From Apoda limacodes (taxonomy: Eukaryota; Arthropoda; Insecta; Lepidoptera; Limacodidae), in contig OX291552.1 in the NCBI GenBank assembly GCA_946406115.1, forward strand, positions 4,650,001 to 4,714,000: DNA of 64,000 bases. The letters are read 5' to 3'. Shown here in pieces: positions 24,001 to 30,031 of this stretch (position 1 is the first letter of the stretch; the number at the start of each line of letters is the position of its first letter). The notes beneath the pieces are model-generated. The model saw only the letters and a program-made list of their open reading frames with translations, was not told where the DNA came from and ran no database searches. The position numbers and the translations under genes were made by a program.

Positions 24001-24996
24001 TTTTGATAACCAGCCGTAAGCCAGTTTTACCATCAACACCTATCATTTGTTTTTATAGCTTTGAAACGTTACTAACTAAAATTTTGGTTGCAAAACGAAC
24101 ACACACAATGAACAATAAAACAAATGTGCCCTATGATAGTAAAAGTTTTTAAAAACATCAAACAACAATAACATAGCAGGAGACTTGGACCTAAACACAT
24201 GCATTAAAAAAAACATGTTTTGTGTAGATTTTTTTGTGTAATGTTTCAGAAAAACACGAGCAGGAGACCCAGCTTAATACTTTTTATTACAAGAAATGTG
24301 CTGTAATGAAGTCAAATTGGTAACTTTAACAAACCTCAACAAAAATTCATTTACTTATAAAAAAAACTCAGAATCACCACAATGATTATGCCATATTTAA
24401 AATAAACAGTACTACTACTGTCAAAAACGTTTTTTTTCTTAAACGAATGCACTCTTTGCAATCATTCCTATCATTGTGAAATTATCTATGACATTGTACA
24501 ATTATTTTGGGTATTATGTATTATACTCACACTGTGAATGCTACTGAATTCACCTTTTAGGCCATAATCATCCTATCAATGGGTTGGCATATCAAAAAAT
24601 TGGACCATTAATCAAGAGCAACTATGGAAAAATGATGGTCTTAAAACAGTCTTGTCTATAAACTTCAATAACCTCGGAGTATAGATAAATATATTTAAAG
24701 ATTAAGTCGGAAATTGATCATAAAGCAAATGACTTAGTCTGTAAAGAAAAACGGTTATTATGCCGGCATTAAAGCGATTCAGCAAACTAATTCGAAAACT
24801 TTCTTAACACTAGAACCACGTGTACATTAATTAATTTTAAATGTACGTAAGTAAGGAAAGGTATAGTATACTAACGTGAATTAGGAGAAGGTGTTATAAT
24901 TCTAACAGTGCCACTGGGCCCTGGGTCATTGGGTTTTCTCTGAAATCTGTACTGTCTCAAATGATTTAAAACACTAGGGCTCGTTCTGTCCGACAT
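1..24996 (-). CDS. SMARCAD1: SMARCAD1/Etl1-type SNF2 ATP-dependent chromatin remodeller (13 exons, 3' end outside window)
   Basis: Thirteen minus-strand exons join in frame: 24876-24996, 19871-20100, 12333-12667, 10964-11132, 10174-10358, 9670-9863, 7648-7783, 6133-6268, 3809-3946, 3182-3421, 1590-1817, 764-975 and 1-33. They give about 785 codons. Each junction has a GT donor and AG acceptor, and the phases agree throughout. Seen in the product: a CUE-like segment with an MFP motif (about residues 100-140), Walker A DEMGLGKT (375-382), DEAH box (482-485), [10 protein letters not shown], the [12 protein letters not shown] block, and helicase-C motifs VLVFSQF and YLRLDG. Family knowledge: SMARCAD1 is a nuclear SNF2 remodeller acting in heterochromatin maintenance and DNA-end resection; CUE domains bind ubiquitin or partner proteins. 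The start ATG at 24996 is followed by [10 protein letters not shown]. The remaining C-terminus lies left of base 1. Family assignment is firm; the exact 5' UTR is not determined. Confidence 0.95.
34..763 (-). other. SMARCAD1 intron 12
   Basis: About 730 bp between exons 12 and 13. It contains a LINE-derived repeat (about 90-470). The rest is AT-rich with nothing recognisable. Confidence 0.8.
90..470 (-). repeat. LINE-type 3' end, copy A
   Basis: Poly-T followed by a block that recurs at 2288-2740 (same orientation) and, inverted, at 9095-9420 and 51515-51632. Shared words include gaattccctgcc, ggcgaacggtgcgatg and gcggtagaacacacacaggga. The homopolymer side marks the element's 3' end, so the copy is on the minus strand. 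Which LINE clade it belongs to cannot be told here. Confidence 0.7.
764..975 (-). CDS. SMARCAD1: SMARCAD1 exon 12
   Basis: Starts [18 protein letters not shown] after a TTTTGACAG acceptor and ends at a GTAAGC donor. It encodes the first helicase-C motifs: [12 protein letters not shown] and YLRLDGST, ending in phase 2. Together with exon 13 it begins the second RecA-like lobe needed for ATP-driven DNA translocation. Confidence 0.93.
976..1589 (-). other. SMARCAD1 intron 11, no recognisable feature
   Basis: About 610 bp of AT-rich sequence between a GTGAGT donor and a TTTTGACAG acceptor. I see no conserved gene, hairpin or repeat unit in it. Confidence 0.7.
1590..1817 (-). CDS. SMARCAD1: SMARCAD1 exon 11
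   Basis: 76 codons in phase 0 after TTGCTTTCAG. It encodes the linker between the SNF2 N-lobe and helicase-C, with the family signature [15 protein letters not shown] and a [14 protein letters not shown] stretch. It ends at a GTGAGT donor. Confidence 0.94.
1818..3181 (-). other. SMARCAD1 intron 10
   Basis: About 1.36 kb, holding LINE-type repeat copy B (2288-2740). Near 3130-3176 there is a short AT-rich near-inverted stretch (gttactattttatg / aaaatagtaac) just before exon 10's donor. Otherwise nothing is recognised. Confidence 0.75.
2288..2740 (-). repeat. LINE-type 3' end, copy B (longest copy)
   Basis: Longest visible member of the family seen at 90-470, 9095-9420 and 51515-51632. It starts at a poly-T run, passes gcctgatggtaagcggtca and ends near gggatcgtcgacaattctcag. 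Orientation is minus, judged from the poly-T. The scattered short ORFs here are not conserved between copies. Confidence 0.72.
3182..3421 (-). CDS. SMARCAD1: SMARCAD1 exon 10
   Basis: 80 codons in phase 0 between an AATTTTCAG acceptor and a GTAACT donor. It carries the SNF2 block [20 protein letters not shown], followed by the [16 protein letters not shown] helix. This is the bridge after the first RecA lobe. Confidence 0.95.
3422..3808 (-). other. SMARCAD1 intron 9
   Basis: About 390 bp. It includes a short piece at 3480-3560 (cattacagacgaggctgtgg, then gttgcagcccgag) that resembles the promoter part of a tRNA-derived SINE with a degenerate B box. Nothing else is seen. Confidence 0.6.
3809..3946 (-). 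CDS. SMARCAD1: SMARCAD1 exon 9
   Basis: 46 codons in phase 0. It encodes SNF2 motif [23 protein letters not shown], then [18 protein letters not shown]. The flanking splice sites are AATTTCAG and GTAAGA. Confidence 0.95.
3947..6132 (-). other. SMARCAD1 intron 8
   Basis: About 2.2 kb. It holds an unassigned transposon fossil (4073-5310) and, at about 5530-5880, a stretch beginning gctgaagagtttcttgccgt that resembles a dispersed lepidopteran repeat. That stretch has an 88-codon ORF with no recognisable domain. Confidence 0.6.
4073..5310 (+). mobile_element. Unassigned DNA-transposon fossil with 14-bp terminal inverted repeats
   Basis: acacaggtctgcga at 4073-4086 is matched exactly in reverse complement at 5297-5310, and weaker A/T-rich similarity extends inward. 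Inside, on the plus strand at about 4660-4790, a frame reads [18 protein letters not shown] and then MMADFCWML. An upstream fragment near 4380-4520 reads [20 protein letters not shown]. These look like remnants of a protein common in arthropod mobile elements, but I cannot place it in a named superfamily. No convincing target-site duplication is visible. Confidence 0.5.
6133..6268 (-). CDS. SMARCAD1: SMARCAD1 exon 8 (DEAH box)
   Basis: Encodes [16 protein letters not shown], then [18 protein letters not shown], with Walker B/DEAH at residues 482-485. The acceptor is AATTATAG and the donor GTCTGT. The first base completes the Thr codon split after exon 7. Confidence 0.95.
6269..7647 (-). other. 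SMARCAD1 intron 7
   Basis: About 1.38 kb. It carries a retroelement tail at 6366-6595. The remaining AT-rich sequence shows no gene or clear repeat. Confidence 0.7.
6366..6595 (-). repeat. Retroelement 3' tail, inverted partner of 55958-56190
   Basis: The reverse complement of this stretch matches 55958-56190 closely, sharing cggcgaacgttgttccgct-like and gttggatcaaataacagat-like words. It is a member of a dispersed LINE/SINE tail family common in Lepidoptera. Confidence 0.7.
7648..7783 (-). CDS. SMARCAD1: SMARCAD1 exon 7
   Basis: Encodes [20 protein letters not shown] and [10 protein letters not shown], the SNF2 region between motifs Ia and II. The exon starts after GATATTTCAG and ends before GTAAGTAC in phase 2. 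Confidence 0.94.
8090..8345 (+). repeat. Dispersed repeat, sister of 12110-12305
   Basis: Contains ttttaaagccgcccataaga, cttggcttagcaa and gttgtcatatgac, all paralleled at 12230-12305, plus a preceding ggcaggcctttcc-type word. Probably a LINE-derived fragment family; the class is not determined. Confidence 0.55.
9095..9420 (+). repeat. LINE-type 3' end, copy C, with A-rich tail
   Basis: Inverted relative to copies A and B. It ends gcttgtttaccaccttaaag followed by an A-rich tail (9397-9420), as expected of a retroposed 3' end. The short ORF over it is not a gene. Confidence 0.7.
9670..9863 (-). CDS. SMARCAD1: SMARCAD1 exon 6 (Walker A)
   Basis: Encodes [18 protein letters not shown], then [19 protein letters not shown], with the nucleotide-binding Lys at about residue 381, then [10 protein letters not shown]. 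It begins after TTTTTCAG and ends at GTAAGT, leaving one base that completes Asp with exon 7. Confidence 0.96.
9864..10173 (-). other. SMARCAD1 intron 5
   Basis: About 310 bp, largely occupied by a tRNA-like SINE fragment (9894-10015). At 10075-10115 there is a short duplication of aaaatgaatccgta and attcattttacggat words forming a small inverted repeat. Confidence 0.6.
9894..10015 (+). repeat. tRNA-derived SINE-like fragment
   Basis: The stretch tggcgaagtggtggtacgtt resembles a polymerase III A box; about 35 bases on, gacttagttcaacacc resembles a decayed B box. This matches the head of a tRNA-derived SINE rather than a functional tRNA, because no acceptor stem forms. Confidence 0.5.
10174..10358 (-). 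CDS. SMARCAD1: SMARCAD1 exon 5
   Basis: Encodes [32 protein letters not shown] and [11 protein letters not shown], the helical region just before the ATPase core. The acceptor is TTTCAACAG and the donor GTGAGT. The split Asn codon joins exon 6. Confidence 0.9.
10359..10963 (-). other. SMARCAD1 intron 4
   Basis: About 605 bp. It contains a copy of a dispersed element (about 10470-10560) also seen at 26099-26235. A long minus ORF that appears to extend exon 5 upstream is intronic read-through. Confidence 0.65.
10470..10560 (-). repeat. Dispersed repeat related to 26099-26235
   Basis: The minus strand reads gagacagcacgaaagcaaat and agctaaaaaatcatg, as does the plus strand at 26183-26233. Class unknown. 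Confidence 0.5.
10964..11132 (-). CDS. SMARCAD1: SMARCAD1 exon 4
   Basis: Encodes [11 protein letters not shown], then [19 protein letters not shown] and RPFKGWLDM, a conserved helical element upstream of the ATPase in SMARCAD1 proteins. It begins after TTCCCCAG and ends before GTATGG in phase 0. Confidence 0.92.
11133..12332 (-). other. SMARCAD1 intron 3
   Basis: About 1.2 kb. The 11480-11945 part reads as a decayed retroelement tail with repeated aaattt...gat/tcag...ggtt phrases. The 12110-12305 part is a dispersed repeat shared with 8090-8345. Confidence 0.6.
12110..12305 (+). repeat. Dispersed repeat, sister of 8090-8345
   Basis: Shares caagccgcccataaaattt, atttggcttaacaa and tgtcatatgacaac words with 8205-8275. 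A cataggcctatcctt word resembles the C-terminal or 3' part of RTE-type LINEs. Confidence 0.55.
12333..12667 (-). CDS. SMARCAD1: SMARCAD1 exon 3
   Basis: Encodes [20 protein letters not shown], completing the CUE-like domain begun in exon 2. A low-complexity linker rich in Thr, Ser, Arg and Asp follows ([20 protein letters not shown]) and is probably disordered. The acceptor is TTTCACACAG and the donor GTAAGT. Confidence 0.9.
13034..13090. repeat. Perfect 14-bp inverted repeat containing CACGTG
   Basis: ggtcacgtgtccta at 13034-13047 is exactly the reverse complement of 13077-13090. Both arms contain the palindrome CACGTG (E-box core), and both are followed by a near-identical acgcgagt word. 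It may be a small foldback or a regulatory palindrome. Confidence 0.6.
13308..13522 (+). repeat. BEL/Pao 5' LTR
   Basis: 215 bp, starting tgtcgcggctccatctaccg and ending ctatacgcagccgcgaca (TG...CA ends). It matches the 3' LTR over its whole length apart from a few substitutions and two small indels. Confidence 0.93.
13523..13536 (+). promoter_or_regulatory. Primer binding site of the BEL/Pao element
   Basis: Directly after the 5' LTR the sequence ttggtccttcgaca contains TGGTCCTTCGA, which would pair with a tRNA 3' end finishing in CCA. The location next to the LTR is as expected for minus-strand priming. The tRNA identity was not checked. Confidence 0.6.
13817..14690 (+). pseudogene. BEL/Pao gag remnant with zinc knuckles
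   Basis: Two frames (13817-14254, 14251-14568) read capsid-like sequence such as [20 protein letters not shown] and [15 protein letters not shown]. After another frame change, cysteine-rich CVNCLRVGH and [13 protein letters not shown] motifs (about 14577-14670) follow. In the family, Gag packages the RNA into virus-like particles and the knuckles bind nucleic acid. At least two breaks prevent a continuous product. Confidence 0.8.
14610..18702 (+). pseudogene. BEL/Pao pol remnant (protease, RT, RNase H, integrase), multiply broken
   Basis: The aspartic protease site [11 protein letters not shown] is near 14807-14839. RT follows with [15 protein letters not shown] (about 15810-15855), [18 protein letters not shown] and the active-site FLVDDLITG near 16158-16184. 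RNase H has [15 protein letters not shown] (about 16688-16732). Integrase shows the zinc-binding [10 protein letters not shown] plus [10 protein letters not shown], catalytic VCVDYAGPI (about 17807) and [10 protein letters not shown] near 18078. The block holding the second catalytic Asp appears missing around 17970. Frame changes fall near 15300, 15652, 15890, 16875, 17300, 17684, 17972 and 18400, so no enzyme could be made. Confidence 0.88.
18667..18878 (+). repeat. BEL/Pao 3' LTR
   Basis: 212 bp with the same TG...CA ends as the 5' LTR. It is followed directly by the GTTAC duplication. Confidence 0.93.
18884..19870. other. AT-rich intron segment, no feature seen
   Basis: Between the BEL/Pao element and exon 2 I find no domain, structured RNA or repeat unit I can support. 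Confidence 0.6.
19871..20100 (-). CDS. SMARCAD1: SMARCAD1 exon 2
   Basis: Encodes [20 protein letters not shown], an acidic VDSDSDEAN patch, a Pro/Ala-rich linker, and [15 protein letters not shown]. The last part begins a CUE-like ubiquitin-binding fold (MFP motif) that continues in exon 3. The acceptor TTTTGAATCAG and donor GTAAGT fit phases from exon 1 and into exon 3. Confidence 0.92.
20101..24875 (-). other. SMARCAD1 intron 1 (4.8 kb)
   Basis: It holds a retroelement tail head at about 20148-20245 (tagctgaccccgtgaacatt) and a MITE-like element (23488-23699). At 21565-21790 there are loosely repeated atatcccgacgtat-type words. The remainder (about 20245-21560, 21790-23487, 23700-24875) is AT-rich with no supported gene. 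Confidence 0.65.
23488..23699. mobile_element. MITE-like inverted-repeat element (212 bp)
   Basis: The left end ctgggttgcaccaagtaact and the right end, in reverse complement ctgggttgcaccaattaact, match except for one base. Similarity continues about 60 bp inward (cgccaaaaatggaagattgta against cctcaaaaatgggatattgta). The element is small, non-coding and nearly palindromic, typical of a non-autonomous DNA transposon. I see no clear target duplication. Confidence 0.7.
24876..24996 (-). CDS. SMARCAD1: SMARCAD1 exon 1 (start codon)
   Basis: ATG at 24994-24996 opens [20 protein letters not shown], followed by [20 protein letters not shown] and a GTTAGT donor. The single leftover base completes Gln with exon 2. 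No upstream in-frame ATG fits better. Confidence 0.9.
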
Positions 24997-25330
24997 TTTA
25001 AGTAGTAGAGGCAACTTTTGTTTTACAGATAATCCACTGGAATATTTTTTAATAAGAGCACTAAATTCAACTAAGTTTTACCAAATAATTAAGGATCATA
25101 GAGTTAAAAATTCCAAAGGCAACAAAATTGCAGCCATTTTTATGCGCGAGAGAATAAAAAGTTGTAATTTTAAAGACCAATGATGTGATAGCTAAAATTT
25201 TAATTCACCAATGACATGCGCATTTATTTTTTGTAGCCAATAAGAAAAAGTAGATTTTTTTTCTTTTTTTGCGGTTGTGTTCAAAAACCTTAGCGACGCG
25301 TTCATTGTTAGTGTTACACAATAAAATTTA
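24997..25330 (-). promoter_or_regulatory. Probable SMARCAD1 5' UTR and promoter region
   Basis: Directly upstream of the start codon. Three CCAAT words lie within 65 bp (25177-25181, 25208-25212, 25237-25241). No TATA box at a sensible place stands out. The role is inferred from position only. Confidence 0.35.
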
Positions 25331-25431
25331 AGAGTTTAATAAAAATAACAATTATAAAATAGACTTGACAAAATAACCACATGGAACAGGGAATGAGAAA
25401 ATATATTATAGAAAAGAATGAGAAAATATAT

Positions 25432-25695
25432 ATTGACTCCCTCGCAGCCTAGTTGGTAGTGTGATGGACTGCCGTGCAGAGGGTGTGGGTTCGATTCCCG
25501 CACTGGACAAACATTTGTGTTTGTCTTGAGTCTGGGTGTACTTATGTATAATATGTATGTATTTACAAAAAAAAAAGTAATATATATATATTTATATCCG
25601 TTGTCTGGTACCCATAACACAAGCTTTGCTTACTTTGGGGCTAGACGGCGCTGTGTGTAATGTTCAAAAATATTTATTTATTTATTTTATAATAT
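25432..25695 (+). mobile_element. tRNA-derived SINE
   Basis: Begins with a tRNA-like head: cctagttggtagtgtgatgg (A-box region), then gggttcgattcccgc (B box, about 25487-25501). A body follows with gtctggtacccataacacaa and gggctagacggcgctgtgtg, and it ends in an ATTT-rich tail (25664-25690). It is a retroposed SINE, not a working tRNA gene, because the acceptor arm is absent. Confidence 0.75.
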
Positions 25696-26098
25696 AGGAA
25701 TAAAAATCGAAAAATTAACACACATATAAAATATATCATTCCTCCTTAGCCACTTCAAATGCTATTCTACTTCTTCGATAAGTCTTATTAAATTCCGTAA
25801 AGTTATTGCTAACAAATGTCGTTCAAAATTCGGAAATTTGAAAAACGGAGATAGTTTGAAAATAAGCTGCAATCCAAGCTTGATTGCAACTAAAACAAGC
25901 ATTTTACTTATCGATAATTTTTTTTTTGTATCGAAACAGCGATTCCGTAAAATTGTTGCAAGCACTGTAACACCAATCTGACAGATTGAGTTGGCAACAT
26001 CTATGACACAAGTCGGATGCTGTTTCTAGTGAAGAGTTAAACGGAGGTTAAGATGTTATACATATCCCAGTATTGTAAGGATTGTTGCTTAGCGCTTG

Positions 26099-26235
26099 TT
26101 TTTTTAGCTTGCAATTTCTCGCAATTTTAGCAAATTTGGTACCTGACAGCAGGATACCAAATATATTTTTCAACAAAACAGTAAGAGACAGCACGAAAGC
26201 AAATGCAATCGTAACAGCTTAAAAAATCATGCCTT
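26099..26235 (+). repeat. Dispersed repeat, longest of three copies
   Basis: The left part (26099-26192) is matched in reverse complement at 43452-43545. The right part (26183-26233) is matched in reverse complement at about 10495-10545. The shared core is gagaaattgcaagct and gagacagcacgaaagcaaat. Class unknown. Confidence 0.55.
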
Positions 26236-26427
26236 TAGTAAGCATCCTTATCAGCACTAATTCCACTGACCTCTACTGTAGTAGAGGACAGTGACTAATT
26301 CCCTTTCCCTATTGTCATGTCAGCATATCTTGAGAGGCCCGTTATGCCGCGGCACCGACTCGTCAATTCAGATATATCTTTCGTCACGTTTCGACATCCA
26401 CCGAATATCTTAATATCTATTACATTC

Positions 26428-26557
26428 TGATAAGTATGTGAGTACGGGACACAAGTGAAAGTCAAGACGGCTGTCAACGCACTCGTTTATTTTAGAGTAA
26501 CCGATTTGCGGACGCAGCCGCGTCTATAGCTACCTAGTTATAGCTACATATATAACA
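26428..26557 (-). repeat. Gypsy 3' LTR
   Basis: On the minus strand it runs from tgttatatatgtagctataa to cgtactcacatacttatca. It differs from the other LTR at only about five positions. Confidence 0.9.
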
Positions 26558-26568
26558 ACCCTCCCCTA
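26556..26568 (-). promoter_or_regulatory. Gypsy polypurine tract
   Basis: On the minus strand taggggagggt lies right before the 3' LTR, the expected position of the plus-strand priming tract. Confidence 0.65.
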
Positions 26569-26605
26569 ACAATTTGGACTACATACTTAATTCTAACATG
26601 ACATC

Positions 26606-27781
26606 TCACAAAAATGGATGATAGTTGACACAGGGGCGAACACGTTTGGACCTTTCCGGGAGCACAGGTTTCTCCTCGGCGGCCTCTATGTCTTCAGTGT
26701 TCTCCATGTCAAAGAAATCATCGTCATCCTCTGAAGATGGCCGACGAACTCCTCTTGTTAGGGTGACATGAGACGATGACAGTGACGGTGAATTTTCTGG
26801 CATCACCACGGGCTCCGGAGATGCGGCCGTGGACGGCGCTGTGTCGTTTTCTCCCTCCTCCATTGTGGTGGTATCCGTTATGTCACTACCATCATAGGTA
26901 TTTGCTACGCCGTACCCCGGCATCAAATCGCTTACATTCGAATCTTTATAATGCCACATTTGGTTTTTATGTTTTTTAACACAAACAGAAGTTTGACAGT
27001 TTTCTATTAGGTACATCATTTTCCCTAACTCCTTTTTTACAATTCCTTTAACCCAATTAAACTTGTTGTTACTGAAATATTTTTTGTACCAAACATATTG
27101 TCCCAGTGCAAATGATCTCTGTTTCCCTCCTTGCACTTCAGTTTGCAAACACTGTTTGGAACGGACACGATCAGACAGGGCGGCGGACGTGGGTGACGGT
27201 GGCATCGACGGGCTCAGCAGGTCGAGCCGGGAACGCAGCTTGTGGCCAAACACTAGCTGAGCTGGCGATGTGCCGGTGACCGAATGAATGGAATTACGAT
27301 AGTCAAAAATATACTTTAATAATTTCAATTTGCTTTCTCTTACGTTCTTACTAGTTTGTAAACTAGAGCGGATTCCACGTTTAATTATTTTAACAAATGA
27401 CTCGGCTTGGCCATTGCTGGCAGGATGGTACGCAGGTGACGTCATGTGTGATATACCGTTCAGGTTGCAAAAATAATTAAACTCTTGTGAACAAAAAGAT
27501 GTTCCGTTATCTGTTACAATAGTATGAGGTAGGCCAAATCTAGACATAAAATCATATAACCTATCTATGACCGCAGGTGAGGTACTAGTTGTATTCATGT
27601 CGTAAGCCTCTACCCATTTAGTGTAGGCATCTACAATGACTAGGTACATGTGTCCATTGATCGGGCCTAAAAAGTCTAGATGTACCCTATAGAAAGCCTG
27701 CTGGGGATAGGGCCATGGGAAGATGGGTGCCCGGGGCGGCGATGGTCGCAGCTGCACACACACTCCACATTGTCCTATCAT
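26606..27781 (-). CDS. Gypsy integrase-containing open frame (391 codons)
   Basis: Reads HLDFLGPINGHMYLVIVDAY with the first catalytic Asp, then IVTDNGTSFCSQEF with the second, and PAYHPASNGQAESFVKIIKR with the catalytic Glu: a complete DDE triad. SIHSVTGTSPAQLVFG and a GPY-like KYFSNNKFNWVKGIVKKELG segment follow, then an acidic tail. In the family, integrase inserts the cDNA copy into the genome. The zinc-binding N-terminal part lies in the separate upstream frame, so this is a remnant of a longer polyprotein and probably not expressed alone. Confidence 0.8.
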   Translation of the reverse strand: MIGQCGVCVQLRPSPPRAPIFPWPYPQQAFYRVHLDFLGPINGHMYLVIVDAYTKWVEAYDMNTTSTSPAVIDRLYDFMSRFGLPHTIVTDNGTSFCSQEFNYFCNLNGISHMTSPAYHPASNGQAESFVKIIKRGIRSSLQTSKNVRESKLKLLKYIFDYRNSIHSVTGTSPAQLVFGHKLRSRLDLLSPSMPPSPTSAALSDRVRSKQCLQTEVQGGKQRSFALGQYVWYKKYFSNNKFNWVKGIVKKELGKMMYLIENCQTSVCVKKHKNQMWHYKDSNVSDLMPGYGVANTYDGSDITDTTTMEEGENDTAPSTAASPEPVVMPENSPSLSSSHVTLTRGVRRPSSEDDDDFFDMENTEDIEAAEEKPVLPERSKRVRPCVNYHPFL

Positions 27782-27798
27782 ACGTTCTATCGCTTCGT

Positions 27799-28784
27799 CT
27801 ATGCCGGGAAACCAAAAACGGCTTCGGCTTTTGTTTTAACAATGCCTATGTGTGAAGTATGCAGCTCTGACATAATTCGTTCACACAAAGACCCCGGTAT
27901 AACTACTTTATGGCCGCGCATGACGCATCCATGTTCGTAAGACAGTTGTAGCCTACACAAATGATATGGCTTTAATTCAATATTAGTGACTTTTTTTGGC
28001 CATCCGTTGTATATATATTGAATTACTTTAGTCAGAACGCAATCCTTGTTTGTTGCGTCCCGTAACTCGTGGACAGTTACCGGTAGCGCTCCTTCTACAA
28101 CAAAGCATACATAAGTGGCGGGGTCGCACGCTTCGTTCGTGGGTTGTGGCGGCCCCGTCACTGCGGCACCTGCACCGACGTCCGTTATCTCGGGCAGGCT
28201 TGCGCGCAATAAATAATCTGCGCTGTTAGATGCACTTTTAATATATTCAATGGTATAATTATAACCACTTAAAAACAGAGCATAGCGTTGCAACCTATTT
28301 GCGGAGACTTCTGGTATTCCCTTGTGTGGGCCGAATATGGATAGCAAAGGCTTGTGATCTGTGCGCAGTACAAAAGGTGTTGATCTACCGTATAAATACT
28401 GGTGGAATCGCCGGACCCCAAATATTATGGGCGTAGCGTAGCTTCCTTTTGTATTTGAGAATAACGACGGTCTGCACTATTTAGAGAACGCGAAGCGTAA
28501 GAAATTTGCTTTTCTTGACCATCTTCACCTACTTGCGATAAAATTGCCACTAACCCGTTGGGCGACGCGTCCACTGTTAGAATTATCTTAGCATTCTGGT
28601 CGAAATGCGTTAGAACTTGTTCCGAAACCAAAATTTTCTTAATTTTTTTGAATGCGTCATCTTCTGAAGCACTCCAACACCATTTACTGCCCTTTTTTAA
28701 ACGTTCATACAATGGACTCAGAATACTAGATGCCTCTGGAACGAAACATCTGTAATAATTTACCAACCCCAAAAACGATTGCAA
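27799..28784 (-). pseudogene. Gypsy RT C-terminus, RNase H and integrase N-terminal remnant
   Basis: The frame 28425-28784 reads MQSFLGLVNYYRCFVPEASS and the RNase H start ILTVDASPNGLVAILSQVG. It breaks near 28430 and resumes in 27799-28347 with the end of RNase H (LLSIFGPHKGIPEVSANRLQ) and the integrase zinc region, with a His and Cys pattern near HTSHIGIVKTK. A further break near 27790 separates it from the catalytic integrase frame. Confidence 0.8.
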
Positions 28785-28789
28785 TTGGT

Positions 28790-29923
28790 TTATGTTTTTT
28801 GGTGTCGGTGCATTGTTGGCGATTTTTTTAGGCCGTCTTTATTAATCACATACCCAAGGTAACTGATTTCACCAGAGAAAAAAGAACATTTTTCCTTTTG
28901 CAAGGTTAACCCTGCGTCATGCATCCTCTGTAGAACCTCGTTCAACCTATTTAGGTGCTGGCTACGATCAGGGGCTGTAATTAAAACGTCATCAAGCAGG
29001 ACTAACACGCCGTTGATGCCTGCCAGTAGGTTTTCCATTGCGCGCTGAAAAATAGCCGGCGCGGAGGCGAGCCCGAACACGAGACGCGTATAGACAAATA
29101 GCCCACGATGCGTGTTGACACACGTTACCTTTTGCGACTCGTTATCTAAACAAAGCTGGTTATAAGCCATTGACAAATCTAATTTTGTGAACTCGGTCCC
29201 CCCACTTAGCTTAGAGAACAGTTTATTAGTCGTAGGTAACGGGTACTGATCAATAGCCAACTGTTTATTGATACTAACTGAGTAATCGGCGCAAATCCGT
29301 ACAGATCCGTCTCGCTTTAACACCGGTACGATCGGTGACGCATACTGTGAATGTTTTTCCGGTCGAAGCACCCCTAACTGGACTAACCGGTCTAGCTCAT
29401 TTTCAACTTTGTCCCTTAACGCAAATGCTATGGGACGTGCTTTGTAAAATATGGGATTTGTCCCTTCTGTCTGTGGGTATCTAAATTGTAACGATTCAAC
29501 TAAGTCATTTGTTTGTTCACAATAGCGAATTGGACTAATCTGTAACTCGAACTTAGCAATAAAATCACGACCTAGCAACGACGGCCCGTCACCGCGCACA
29601 ACGAACACTTCAAGGACGCGCGTGCGCCCAGACCAACACACTGATATACGTACACACCCTATACAACGCAGTACCTCGCCTGTGTAACTAACTAATTTTT
29701 TTGTTGTTGTGCCTAATGAAAGATTTTTGAAATGCAACCTGTACGATCTTTCTGAAATGACGGTCACCGCTGAACCACTATCGATTTCAAATCGTAATTC
29801 CTTTCCATTAACATACACCATCTCAACCAATGGTTCACCTTTAACTGAGCGAATATTAAATAACTTACCGTCGTCATCGTCGCCCTCGTCTACCACTGAT
29901 AAGTATGTGAGTACGGGGCACAA
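28790..29923 (-). pseudogene. Gypsy protease-RT open frame (377 codons) fused to LTR sequence
   Basis: The first codons lie within the 5' LTR and the frame has no ATG there. Protease follows with LRFEIDSGSAVTVISERSY and the flap-side SLLGRDFIAKF. RT has RDGSVRICADYS, FTKLDLSMAYNQLCL, FGLASAPAIFQRAME and the active site VLLDDVLIT, where Leu replaces the usual Tyr of YxDD. The frame is lost at an A-run near 28830. The enzyme cannot be complete; this is a decayed copy. Confidence 0.85.
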
Positions 29924-30026
29924 GTGAAAGTCAAGACGGCTGTCAACGCACTCGTTTATTTTAAAGTAACCGTTTTGCGGACGCAGCCGCGTCTACAGCT
30001 ACCTAGTTATAGCTACATATATAACA
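29897..30026 (-). repeat. Gypsy 5' LTR
   Basis: Same 130-bp unit and ends as 26428-26557. Its inner end abuts pol sequence directly at 29896/29897, with no leader or gag. Confidence 0.9.
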
Positions 30027-30031
30027 CATTC

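Larger units (their letters stand above)
26423..30031 (-). mobile_element. Ty3/Gypsy retrotransposon lacking gag, with CATTC target duplication
   Basis: Two 130-bp LTRs (26428-26557 and 29897-30026) bracket a minus-strand pol region. CATTC flanks both outer ends (26423-26427, 30027-30031). Order on the minus strand: 5' LTR, protease, RT, RNase H, integrase, polypurine tract, 3' LTR, which is the Gypsy arrangement. No gag and no primer binding site are present: protease-coding sequence begins within about 30 bp of the LTR. Pol has at least three frame breaks but the integrase frame is long. Because the duplications survive, the loss was internal. Confidence 0.92.

Noticed and set aside
25440..25512. 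tRNA gene with A and B boxes
   Set aside because: No acceptor-stem pairing, and a SINE body plus A/T-rich tail follow.
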